Shown here one piece after another: positions 6,847-14,719 of a stretch of 15,388 nucleotides of DNA (within the stretch, counting starts at the first letter, position 1; every line of letters starts with the position of its first letter). The stretch is from NCBI GenBank assembly GCA_910577835.1, contig CAJTOU010000021.1:1-15388 (forward strand), given 5' to 3'. Origin of the DNA: an uncultured Lachnospiraceae bacterium. Lineage in GTDB: Bacteria; Bacillota_A; Clostridia; Lachnospirales; Lachnospiraceae. The position numbers and the translations under genes are program-made. The notes under the pieces were generated by a model, which was not told where the DNA came from, ran no database searches, and was given only the letters and a program-made list of their open reading frames with translations.

Positions 6847-9120
6847 ATGGATTTTAATAATTATTCCGAAGATGTGCAGAAATTAATGGAGGATACATTT
6901 TCGGTTGCTGCGGATTATAAAAACAGATATCTTCTGCCGGAGCATATCTTATATGCGCTGACTTTAAATGAAGATTTTGCAGACTGTTTTGAGGAAAACG
7001 GAGGAAGTATAAAAAAGCTGCAAAAAGACCTTGCAAAGTTTTTAAAAGAAAATGCCGGTCATGCTGAAAATGAGGAAGGAATGGAGCTGAGTGAGGATTT
7101 TAAAGATGTGTTTACGCATGCTGAGATTCAGGCTCATGCCAGCGGAAGAGACAGAGTAGACGTGACACATTTGTTTTCGGCTATTTTGTCTCTGGAGGAC
7201 AGCTTTGCCGTATATTATGTTATGCGTCAGGGAACAGACATTCTTGAAATCCTTGGCAGTATGTCAAGAGAAAGTATTGGAAGAGACAGAGAGAATGAAA
7301 TGACCTTCGATTATGCAGATGATGATTTCTTTTTTAATGAGGAAGACGGCTGGATGATTGATGAAAAAAGTCAAAAAAAACAAACTGGAAAATGGCAGCA
7401 GTATGTAGAGTGTATGAATGATACCTGCAAAAATAAGAATCCTCTGATTGGAAGAGAAACCGAGATGGAAAGAACGATTCAGATTTTATGCAGAATGGAT
7501 AAGAATAATGTTCTTCATGTAGGGGAGCCGGGTGTAGGGAAGACGGCGATTATTTACGGACTGGCTGAGAAAATAGAAAAAGAGGATATTCCTTCCGAAT
7601 TAAAAGGAGCAAAAATTTATTCCATGGATATGGGTACAATGGTGGCAGGAACTCAGTACCGAGGCGAATTTGAACAGCGATTTAAAACTGTGATGAAAGG
7701 ACTTGAGACACAGGAAAAACCGGTTCTTTATCTTGATGAAATACACAATATTATCGGCGCAGGAGCGACAGGAGAGGGAAGTCTTGATATGTCCAATTTG
7801 CTGAAACCTTATCTTACAAATGGAAAAATAAGATTTATCGGTGCAACGACCTATGAGGAATATAAAAAGCACTTTTCCAAAAGCAGAAGTCTGCTGCGAA
7901 GATTTCAGAAGGTGGATATCGCAGAACCTTCCGAGAGTGATGCGGTAAAAATATTATATGGTTTGAAACAGCGTTATGAGAAATTTCATGGAGTGCGTTA
8001 CAATAAAGGAGTGCTGGAATATGCCGTGGAGGTCAGCAGGCGTTTTATTAATGAACGTTTTTTACCAGATAAGGCGATTGATTTGATAGATGAGGCTGGT
8101 GCGTACCGAAGGCTTCACCCTTTGGAGAAAAATGCGCAATCCATAAGCAAAGATTTAATTGATGATATGCTGTCTCTGACCTGCAATATTCCAAAGCAGC
8201 GTGTGGAGAAAAATGATATTGAAAAGCTTGCAAATCTGGAAAAGCACTTAAATAAACAGGTTTTTGGTCAGGACACGGCATTAAAGCTGGTAGCAAATGC
8301 GATTAAGTTTTCAAGGGCTGGACTGAATGAAGAGAATAAGCCAGTTGCTAGCTTTTTATTTGTGGGTCCTACGGGTGTCGGCAAAACAGAGACAGCAAAG
8401 ATGCTGGCAGAGCAAATGGGTATTTCCCTGATTCGGTTTGATATGAGTGAATATGCAGAAAAGCATGCAGTCGCAAAGCTGATTGGCTCTCCGGCAGGAT
8501 ATGTGGGATATGAAGACGGCGGGATTCTTACGGAAGAGGTAAGAAAGCACCCCTATGCGGTGCTGTTGCTGGATGAAATTGAGAAAGCACATCCGGATAT
8601 TTATAATATTCTGCTTCAGGTTATGGATTATGCGACGCTTACAGATAATCAGGGAAGAAAAGCAGACTTTCGAAATATTATTCTAATTATGACATCTAAT
8701 GCAGGAGCGGCAAGCGTAGGAAAAAATCTGATTGGTTTTGGAAGCGGGAAGGTGGATGACACCGCGATTGAAGAGGCTGTAAAAAAGACATTTCAACCGG
8801 AATTTCGCAATCGTCTGAGTAAAATTGTTCTGTTTCGCAGTATGGACAGAGAGATGGCGGTCAATATTACAAAAAAGAAGCTGGAAGAATTAAAGAAAAA
8901 GCTGCAGGTCAAAGCTGTGGAGCTTGAAATTTCAGATGAAGCAGCCCAATATGTGATGAAACAGGGAATTACAAATGAATATGGTGCAAGAGAGATTGAC
9001 AGAGTGATTTCCACAGAGATAAAACCGCTTCTTGTGGAGGAGCTTTTGTTTGGAAAGCTGAAAAAAGGCGGTTTTTGCAGGATTGAGTTGAAAGATGGAA
9101 AGCTCTTACTGGTTTTATAG
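6847..9120 (+). CDS. clpA: ATP-dependent Clp protease ATP-binding subunit ClpA
   Basis: At 757 residues this matches ClpA in length. It lacks the middle domain expected between D1 and D2 of ClpC or ClpB. Residues 1-150 form the double Clp N-domain that docks ClpS, followed by an acidic linker (about 160-185). AAA+ domain 1 has Walker A GEPGVGKT (226-233) and Walker B with Asp297 and Glu298. AAA+ domain 2 has Walker A GPTGVGKT (507-514) and Walker B with Asp576 and Glu577. An IGF loop at 629-631 should dock the hexamer onto ClpP. The protein unfolds substrates and threads them into ClpP, which is not encoded in this window. AAGGAG lies nine bases before the start. The pairing with clpS confirms the ClpA rather than ClpC assignment. 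Confidence 0.95.
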   Translation: MDFNNYSEDVQKLMEDTFSVAADYKNRYLLPEHILYALTLNEDFADCFEENGGSIKKLQKDLAKFLKENAGHAENEEGMELSEDFKDVFTHAEIQAHASGRDRVDVTHLFSAILSLEDSFAVYYVMRQGTDILEILGSMSRESIGRDRENEMTFDYADDDFFFNEEDGWMIDEKSQKKQTGKWQQYVECMNDTCKNKNPLIGRETEMERTIQILCRMDKNNVLHVGEPGVGKTAIIYGLAEKIEKEDIPSELKGAKIYSMDMGTMVAGTQYRGEFEQRFKTVMKGLETQEKPVLYLDEIHNIIGAGATGEGSLDMSNLLKPYLTNGKIRFIGATTYEEYKKHFSKSRSLLRRFQKVDIAEPSESDAVKILYGLKQRYEKFHGVRYNKGVLEYAVEVSRRFINERFLPDKAIDLIDEAGAYRRLHPLEKNAQSISKDLIDDMLSLTCNIPKQRVEKNDIEKLANLEKHLNKQVFGQDTALKLVANAIKFSRAGLNEENKPVASFLFVGPTGVGKTETAKMLAEQMGISLIRFDMSEYAEKHAVAKLIGSPAGYVGYEDGGILTEEVRKHPYAVLLLDEIEKAHPDIYNILLQVMDYATLTDNQGRKADFRNIILIMTSNAGAASVGKNLIGFGSGKVDDTAIEEAVKKTFQPEFRNRLSKIVLFRSMDREMAVNITKKKLEELKKKLQVKAVELEISDEAAQYVMKQGITNEYGAREIDRVISTEIKPLLVEELLFGKLKKGGFCRIELKDGKLLLVL

Positions 9121-9163
9121 AATTTTATGAAAAAACAAAAAGGAAAGAAAAGAGGATAAAGAA

Positions 9164-10570
9164 ATGGGCGGATTTTTTGGCGTTGCATCACAGCAGGACT
9201 GTGTATTTGATTTATTTTTTGGGACAGACTATCATTCCCATCTGGGAACAAGACGCGGAGGAATGGCAGTATATGGAGAAAATGGTTTTGACCGTGCGAT
9301 TCACAATATTGAAAATTCACCGTTTCGAACAAAATTTGATAAAGATGTACATGAAATGAAGGGGTGGCTCGGCATTGGCTGTATTTCGGATTATGAGCCG
9401 CAGCCATTGATTATACGTTCTCATCATGGCACATTTGCACTTACAACTGTCAGTAAAATTAACAATACTCAGGAATTGACAAAAATGGTGTTTGAAAATG
9501 GTCATTCACACTTTTTGGAGATGAGTGGCGGAGATGTCAATGCGACAGAGCTTGTAGCGGCGTTAATTAATCAGAAGGAAAATCTGATAGAGGGAATACA
9601 GTATGCTTTGGAGGCAGTAGACGGTTCACTTTCAATGCTTCTGATGAATGAAATGGGGATTTATGCCGCCCGTGATAAATATGGGCGTACTCCGGTAGCG
9701 ATTGGACATAAGGAAGGAGCTTTTTGTGCTTCCTTTGAAAATTTTGCCTATAAAAATCTGGGGTATACGGATTATAAAGAGTTGGGACCGGGTGAAATCG
9801 CCGTTTTGACAGATAAGAGCTGTGTTACTCTTGTCAATGCCGGAAAAGAAATGAAAATATGCACATTTTTATGGGTATATTATGGTTATCCTTCCAGCTC
9901 CTATGAGGGAGTAAGTGTGGAGAAGATGCGTTATAACTGTGGAGAGAAGATGGCGAAACGGGATAATGTGACGCCTGATATTGTTGCGGGAGTACCGGAT
10001 TCAGGGCTCGCACATGCGATTGGATATTCCAATGAGTCGGGTGTGCCGTTTTCAAGGCCGTTTATCAAATATACACCTACATGGCCTCGTTCTTTTATGC
10101 CGACCATACAAAGTCAGAGAAATTTGATAGCCAAGATGAAGCTGCTTGCAGTGGAGGAGCTTATCAGGGATAAAAGTCTGCTTTTGATAGATGATTCGAT
10201 TGTGAGAGGTACACAGCTTCGTGAAACTACGGAATTTTTATATCAGAGCGGTGCCAAGGAGGTACATATACGGCCTGCATGTCCGCCGCTGTTGTATGGG
10301 TGTAAGTATTTGGGATTTTCGCGGATGACATCGGAGATGGATTTGATTACAAGGCGGATAATTGCAAGGCTTGAAGATGGGGAAATTACAGATGAGGTGC
10401 TTTCGGAATATGCAGACCCGGAGTCGGAGAAATATAAGAGAATGGTGGAGGAAATCAGAAAGGAACTGAATTTTACTTCACTGAGATTTAACAGACTGGA
10501 TGATATGCTGGAAGCTGTGGGAATAGAGAAGTGCAAGTTATGTACTTACTGTTGGAATGGCAAAGAGTAA
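9164..10570 (+). CDS. Amidophosphoribosyltransferase (PurF) family paralogue lacking glutaminase residues
   Basis: This 468-residue protein aligns by eye with PurF along its whole length. PurF makes phosphoribosylamine from PRPP and glutamine, the first step of purine synthesis. The C-terminal half keeps the PRPP motif IDDSIVRGT (342-350). Cys233, Cys380, Cys457 and Cys460 lie where the 4Fe-4S ligands of Bacillus PurF are (236, 382, 437, 440), and Cys463 is extra. The N-terminal Ntn half is degraded. The start reads MGGFFGVAS, so the nucleophile Cys1 is Gly. The HVRY motif reads GCIS and the HNGN oxyanion motif reads TVSK. Glutamine hydrolysis is therefore very unlikely. Ammonia-dependent catalysis, a regulatory role or another PRPP reaction is possible. 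It starts 43 bases after clpA with no terminator between, so it may be co-transcribed. Confidence 0.88.
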   Translation: MGGFFGVASQQDCVFDLFFGTDYHSHLGTRRGGMAVYGENGFDRAIHNIENSPFRTKFDKDVHEMKGWLGIGCISDYEPQPLIIRSHHGTFALTTVSKINNTQELTKMVFENGHSHFLEMSGGDVNATELVAALINQKENLIEGIQYALEAVDGSLSMLLMNEMGIYAARDKYGRTPVAIGHKEGAFCASFENFAYKNLGYTDYKELGPGEIAVLTDKSCVTLVNAGKEMKICTFLWVYYGYPSSSYEGVSVEKMRYNCGEKMAKRDNVTPDIVAGVPDSGLAHAIGYSNESGVPFSRPFIKYTPTWPRSFMPTIQSQRNLIAKMKLLAVEELIRDKSLLLIDDSIVRGTQLRETTEFLYQSGAKEVHIRPACPPLLYGCKYLGFSRMTSEMDLITRRIIARLEDGEITDEVLSEYADPESEKYKRMVEEIRKELNFTSLRFNRLDDMLEAVGIEKCKLCTYCWNGKE

Positions 10571-10649
10571 ATTTGTTTTAGGTATAGGCTGAACAGGAAT
10601 AGCCGGAAAACCGGAATTGTATATGGAATATGATTAAGGAAAATAGGAA

Positions 10650-11747
10650 GTGAAAAGAATAAAATCAGAAAAAATAAAGCAGCATAAGAGTAAAAAGAAA
10701 ATAATATGGATTACAATTGTTTGTATTTTAGCCGCATTTTTTCTTATTATAATGCCCGTTTTGACTGTGATTGTTTATCAGGATAATTTTGGCGGAAGGT
10801 ACGAAACTTCAGAATGGATATTTTATACAATAGATGAATTTGAAGGTCTTGAGGTTTCAGAATGTACTTTTCCGTCAGATAAGGGACAGCTTCTTGCAGG
10901 TTATAAATACTCAAAGAAAAATCAGCAGATAAAAGGCGTAGTTGTGATTGCCCATGGTCTTGGAAGCGGCGGACAGAATACATATATGGATATTGCGGAC
11001 TATTTTGCTTCGAATGGTTATCTTGTCTTTGCTTATGATGCAACTGGAAATGATAAAAGTGAAGGCGATTCACTGGGAGGTTTGCCGCAGGGTGTGGTTG
11101 ACCTTGATTATGCTTTGCGGTATGTCAGGGAAGTTGAGGAATATAGGGATTTGCCTGTCGTATTGTATGGACATAGTTGGGGAGGTTATTCTGTCGGGAA
11201 TGTGCTGAATTATCATCCGGATGTGAGTGCGGTGGTGATTGTTGCAGGGTTTAACCGTTCAGGCGATTTGTTTGAGCATTATGGTGAAGCTGGGATAGGC
11301 CTTGGGATTCAATTATTTATGCCTTATGTTTCTATATATGAACGGCTGAAGTTTGGAAACTATGCCGCTTGCAGCGCGATAGATGGATTTGCGGATTCAG
11401 ATGCGGGTATTATGGTGCTTCACAGTAAGGATGATACGGAGGTTCCTCCCGAATATGGATATGATGTGTTTTATGACAGGTATGGCGATGATTCCCGTTT
11501 TTGTTTTATTGAATATGAGGACAGAGGACATAGTTATATATGTTATTCGGAAACGGCGAGGAATTACAGGGAACAATTATATGAGGAGTATGGGGATTAT
11601 GTAGAGGCAAATGGTGGAGAATATAATGATGATATTAAGGCTGAGTTTATGGAAGGGCGTCTGGATAAAAGTAAATGTTACGAATTTGATTATGATTTGA
11701 TGCAGCGGATTTTGGAATTTTGTGATTATTATTGTGAAAAAATATGA
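10650..11747 (+). CDS. Membrane-anchored alpha/beta hydrolase
   Basis: This 365-residue protein begins at a GTG, nine bases after AAGGA (10636-10640). Its lysine-rich N-terminus is followed by one strong membrane segment at about residues 18-43, so the catalytic part is probably outside the cell. The alpha/beta-hydrolase fold is shown by VVIAHGLGSGG (oxyanion region), the nucleophile elbow GHSWGG with Ser176, an acidic residue in HSKDDTEVPP (Asp261 or Asp262) and His294 in EDRGHSY. Such lipases, esterases or acyl-peptidases cleave ester or amide bonds, but the substrate cannot be inferred. It lies 79 bases after the PurF-like gene without a recognisable terminator and may be the last gene of the clpS transcription unit. 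The large palindrome at 11797-11901 follows it. Confidence 0.88.
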   Translation: MKRIKSEKIKQHKSKKKIIWITIVCILAAFFLIIMPVLTVIVYQDNFGGRYETSEWIFYTIDEFEGLEVSECTFPSDKGQLLAGYKYSKKNQQIKGVVVIAHGLGSGGQNTYMDIADYFASNGYLVFAYDATGNDKSEGDSLGGLPQGVVDLDYALRYVREVEEYRDLPVVLYGHSWGGYSVGNVLNYHPDVSAVVIVAGFNRSGDLFEHYGEAGIGLGIQLFMPYVSIYERLKFGNYAACSAIDGFADSDAGIMVLHSKDDTEVPPEYGYDVFYDRYGDDSRFCFIEYEDRGHSYICYSETARNYREQLYEEYGDYVEANGGEYNDDIKAEFMEGRLDKSKCYEFDYDLMQRILEFCDYYCEKI

Positions 11748-11796
11748 ATTTAAAATAAATCTGCTGTTGTAAAGATTTTTCTATCGGTTTATATAA

Positions 11797-11901
11797 AAAA
11801 GGGCTGTCGCATTAAGCAAAATACATACAAAATATAGTATATATGAAAATTAAAAATCACTATATTTTGTACTGCTTTTTCTTAATGTGACAGCGCCTTT
11901 T
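11797..11901. terminator. Large nested palindrome, bidirectional terminator and possible MITE
   Basis: The outer arms GGGCTGTCGCATTAAG (11801-11816) and CTTAATGTGACAGC (11881-11894) pair over 14 consecutive positions with one G-U. After a one-base bulge two more G-C pairs and A/T tracts follow. The inner arms 11826-11838 and 11859-11871 pair perfectly over 13 bp around a 20-base loop. The A-tract on the left and T-tract on the right make it a plausible terminator in both directions, which suits its place between convergent genes. Its length of about 105 bp and two-tier form exceed an ordinary terminator and resemble a small inverted-repeat mobile element. No clear target-site duplication was seen. 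Confidence 0.72.
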
Positions 11902-12009
11902 ATTTCACAGAACTAGAGCACTAAAAGATAAAAATTAGAAAAGTTGTATTATCAAACTTTGTGAAATGATACTCTGACTGTTACAGGAAGTATAGCTGTT
12001 TTTCTGAAT

Positions 12010-12852
12010 TTAGGAACGGCTTGTGTTCATATTCAGGCTTTCTGTACTGGCTGAGCCAAGTCCGTATGCACTTCTGAGTGTATTATATACCTTAATTGTA
12101 GGAGCAAGCCATACCTGACCAGTTCCCCGATATACATTTACAAGACCTTCTCCACTGACAGCGGAGCCAATCAGCGTTTTTGCACTTCGTTCCACAGTAA
12201 ATTCCAGATTGCTTGAACGCAGTACCGCAAAATTTCCATCAACCTTTAAAATATCATTATTTAAATCAATAATATCAATTTCATCCATAGGAACAACAGA
12301 TTCAAGAATAATGACACCCGGACCTGTCAACTGCTGCTGGAATAAAGTTTCGCCTCCCGCAACGGCCGCAGACAGTCTTCGCTGCGCAACGGCCTTCACA
12401 GTAACGCTTCCCTGAGAGCAGTAAAACATTCCATCGTCAACGATAATGGATTCATTATTTGCAAGTTCTAAGACAAGGAAATGCTTAAAGGAAGGTTCTA
12501 AGACAAGAAGTCCGGTTCCGGTATATTCTGGCTGCGCCATCTGCTCACCTGTGACAGCTCCACGGACAAAGCGGCCAAGTGCATTTCCGGCAGTTACTCC
12601 GCTGACCATCTGAAGGTTTCCCTGAAAATAACTCATAGCTCCTTTTTCAATGGTTACTTTTTCGTTATTCAAATATAGAGCGATTTGACGTACCCGCACA
12701 TTTTGTTTTTCCATAAAATAAATCTGCTGTGCCATGGCAGGGTGGGAGAGTCCAAGAAGCTTTTCGTATTCAAGCACCTCCACTCTTAATCCGCCGCAGG
12801 TATATTCTTCAAGTACTTTTATATTTTCTCTGGTTCCAATAGCTGTTCTCAT
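12010..12852 (-). CDS. AIM24 family protein (DUF124)
   Basis: This 280-residue protein has no membrane segment or signal peptide. It is rich in beta-strands and glycine turns (for example GAMSYFQGNLQMVSG, FVRGAVTGEQM, AAVAGGETLFQQ), the repeated beta-helix-like pattern of the AIM24/DUF124 family (PF01987). The family is widespread in bacteria, and the yeast member is a mitochondrial inner-membrane protein. No enzymatic residues are known, and a biochemical role cannot be stated. AAAGGAGA lies five bases before the ATG on the minus strand. It starts 42 bases downstream of the pyroglutamyl-peptidase-like gene on the same strand, so the two are probably co-transcribed from the promoter near 13442. 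The family call rests on overall pattern recognition. Confidence 0.82.
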   Translation of the reverse strand: MRTAIGTRENIKVLEEYTCGGLRVEVLEYEKLLGLSHPAMAQQIYFMEKQNVRVRQIALYLNNEKVTIEKGAMSYFQGNLQMVSGVTAGNALGRFVRGAVTGEQMAQPEYTGTGLLVLEPSFKHFLVLELANNESIIVDDGMFYCSQGSVTVKAVAQRRLSAAVAGGETLFQQQLTGPGVIILESVVPMDEIDIIDLNNDILKVDGNFAVLRSSNLEFTVERSAKTLIGSAVSGEGLVNVYRGTGQVWLAPTIKVYNTLRSAYGLGSASTESLNMNTSRS

Positions 12853-12894
12853 AATAATCTCCTTTCATTTATGGTAAGGTCAAGTATATTATTT

Positions 12895-13359
12895 TCAAAA
12901 TATATCATCAAAAATTGTTTCAAATGCTTTTATAATATTCTGTTTTAATTCCAAAGAAAGATATTTTTCTGGTGGTATATGAATAAATATTGCTCTGCCT
13001 TTCATTTTTTTTAGCATTAAAAAATAAGCATAATTGCACAGATATTCCGTATTGGTTTTTGCAATAGAATTATTTATATGAAATAAATGAAATTGTTTCG
13101 ATAGGGTATAAACATTAAAAACGGTTTTTTGTATATCCATTTCAATTTTTGCATAGGATTCGATACGAATATCATATTTTAACTTTGAATCCAAACCAAA
13201 CATAATTACAGTATTATAACTGCTAAAATCAAAGTTTTCAATATCGCGGTAAATTCCGTCAAATGAATTGGTTAAATAGAGTTTGTCAATATTTAATTCA
13301 GATATTAATTGCCTGGATGAATTATGGATTCCCTTAAAAGCGGTGAAAAGAATTTTCAT
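12895..13359 (-). CDS. Short, divergent pyroglutamyl-peptidase I (C15) family-like protein
   Basis: This 154-residue cytoplasmic protein opens with MKILFTAFKGIHNSS, like the MKILVTGFDPFG start of pyroglutamyl peptidase I. The three family catalytic positions can be picked out in order: Glu67 in YDIRIESYAK (compare ISVERVA), Cys108 in TNTEYLCNYAYF (compare SNTAGTFVCNH) and His127 in AIFIHIPPEKY (compare GFIHVPY). Family enzymes remove N-terminal pyroglutamate from peptides and are usually about 200-215 residues. The roughly 50 missing residues fall mainly between the Glu and the Cys, and the Gly of GTFVC is lost, so altered substrate specificity is likely. It is the first gene of a minus-strand unit with the AIM24 gene. 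The homology is a by-eye call with moderate confidence. Confidence 0.6.
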   Translation of the reverse strand: MKILFTAFKGIHNSSRQLISELNIDKLYLTNSFDGIYRDIENFDFSSYNTVIMFGLDSKLKYDIRIESYAKIEMDIQKTVFNVYTLSKQFHLFHINNSIAKTNTEYLCNYAYFLMLKKMKGRAIFIHIPPEKYLSLELKQNIIKAFETIFDDIF

Positions 13360-13413
13360 AGTAAATAAATTCCCTTTTATAAATATGTAACTTTTAAATA
13401 AGCTGATATTTGC

Positions 13414-13442
13414 AGTATATCATAACACGGAAATGATTTCAA
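13414..13442 (-). promoter_or_regulatory. Predicted promoter of the peptidase-like/AIM24 unit
   Basis: Read on the minus strand, TTGAAA (13437-13442) and TATACT (13414-13419) are separated by 17 bases, about 55 bases before the start codon at 13359. A GGGA element at 13371-13374 serves as a weak ribosome binding site. Confidence 0.6.
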
Positions 13443-13596
13443 CAGAGAATTATATTTGTGTTTTCCTGAAAAATAATTTTTTAAAGTTTTCATGTGGTTT
13501 TCTTTAAAATAAAGTATATCATAAATGATAATGGCACTTGAGAAAGTGTGAGAGAATAATTATAAAATTAGTTGGATAAGATTCCCAAAATCGCAC

Positions 13597-13625
13597 TTGA
13601 TTCATAAGAAATTGTGTTCTATACT
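13597..13625 (+). promoter_or_regulatory. Predicted promoter of the 277-residue hypothetical gene
   Basis: TTGATT (13597-13602) and TATACT (13620-13625) are spaced by 17 bases. The 5' leader would be about 95 nt and includes the small CTGTA/TACAG dyad. Confidence 0.55.
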
Positions 13626-13729
13626 GTAAGAAATAAAAGCAGAAATATCAGGAAGTTATTTTTGCTGTAAATCATACAGTTCATATTTGTGGTGATTGTG
13701 AAATAAATTAGAATTGAGAGGAAATGAGA

Positions 13730-14563
13730 ATGGGATTATTTAAAAAGAATGGAAAAAAGAATATTGGAGACTGGGAAGAAGCCTGCTATGCAGAACCGGA
13801 TTTAAAGGAAAAACTTAGTTTGTTTTCTCTTACAAATGGCCAGAAGACAGTTCTTCCCTTAAAGCCTCAAAATAAATATAAGGTCAATGGAAAAACTGTA
13901 TTGGACTGGAAGATAATTTTTATCAGAAAAGATGAGGACGGATATGTAGCTATTGGTCATGCAGATTATTTTTCGACGCTGAACAAGCTGGAAAAGTTCA
14001 TTCTGGATTCTGATGAGGATTCTGTTTTAATTCGGGAGCTTACTTTGGAGGAATTAAAAAGTCTGGTAGAGGTTCTTCCAAAAAGGGATTCTTATTATAG
14101 TTATTTTGCAGAGATGCCTGAAGATGTGAAAAATGAAATTGAGGGAACCTTTGAAAAAGCAGTTCGGGTATTTAAAATCAGCCATCCAAAGAACGGGGAA
14201 GCAATTGCGACGCAGCTTTTAGGGATTGTGGATAATATTTTAGAAACAGGAGAGTTTCCAGAGGAATACGAAGATATGGTAGATGTTGCAGTTGCGCTTG
14301 GAGTATTATTCGGACAGGCATTGTGTTATGGGTATGGCTGGACATGGAAGATATTTGGTGCCAGTAAAGAGGATACAATGTTTGGTGTGGTTTCGCCGGA
14401 AGAAAATTTTTGCAATGCGCCACTTTTATATTTAAATAAAATTTTAAGTGGACAGAATATCGGGCTGGATGGAAGAAATGATAATACGGTATTGCTGCTT
14501 TATAATATGTTGAAAGATATTGATGAGAGACCGCAGGATGTGAAGTATTATCCGGTTGCATAA
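13730..14563 (+). CDS. Hypothetical cytoplasmic protein, function unknown
   Basis: I do not recognise this 277-residue protein with confidence. The ATG at 13730 is preferred because GAGAGG (13716-13721) lies eight bases upstream; the ATG at 13724 would be only two bases away. The start MGLFKKNGKKN is basic, and there is no membrane segment. The N-terminal part (to about 130) is mixed and acidic. The C-terminal half has a hydrophobic segment (VAVALGVLFGQALCYGYGW) followed by GVVSPEENFCNAPLLYLNKI. That pattern recalls small uncharacterised or immunity-type domains such as DUF3806, a loose resemblance only. It has its own promoter, is divergent from the peptidase-like gene, and no toxin or partner is seen beside it. 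Confidence 0.8.
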   Translation: MGLFKKNGKKNIGDWEEACYAEPDLKEKLSLFSLTNGQKTVLPLKPQNKYKVNGKTVLDWKIIFIRKDEDGYVAIGHADYFSTLNKLEKFILDSDEDSVLIRELTLEELKSLVEVLPKRDSYYSYFAEMPEDVKNEIEGTFEKAVRVFKISHPKNGEAIATQLLGIVDNILETGEFPEEYEDMVDVAVALGVLFGQALCYGYGWTWKIFGASKEDTMFGVVSPEENFCNAPLLYLNKILSGQNIGLDGRNDNTVLLLYNMLKDIDERPQDVKYYPVA

Positions 14564-14719
14564 AAGGTGATTTTATCAGGTGCCTAGTTTTTGACTGGTT
14601 ATGGAAAATATTATCAAGTGTTTGAGTATGAAACGGAGGATATCAATATATTAGACACTTGGTTTTTGATTATAGAATAATACTTTTTAATCATACATAG
14701 AAAAACAGGAGGCAGATTT

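Larger units (their letters stand above)
13360..13729. other. Divergent AT-rich intergenic region
   Basis: This gap of about 370 bases between divergently transcribed genes has no convincing coding frame. It holds the minus-strand promoter (13414-13442) and the plus-strand promoter (13597-13625). AGTATATCATAA occurs twice, at 13414-13425 and 13513-13524; the second copy is part of the inverted repeat TATCAT-AA-ATGATA (13517-13530). Two short dyads, CACTT/AAGTG (13535-13548) and CTGTA/TACAG (13665-13679), could be operators or leader hairpins. Nothing else is recognised. Confidence 0.6.

Noticed and set aside
8793..9407. A 204-codon minus-strand open frame
   Set aside because: It is antisense to the end of clpA and the start of the PurF-like gene, both firmly identified, and its composition (Phe, Ser, Ile rich) is typical of a shadow frame.
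14667..14693. TGATTA/TAATCA inverted repeat before the aldo/keto reductase
   Set aside because: It has only six-base arms around 15 bases in very AT-rich DNA and no convincing promoter nearby, so chance is a sufficient explanation.
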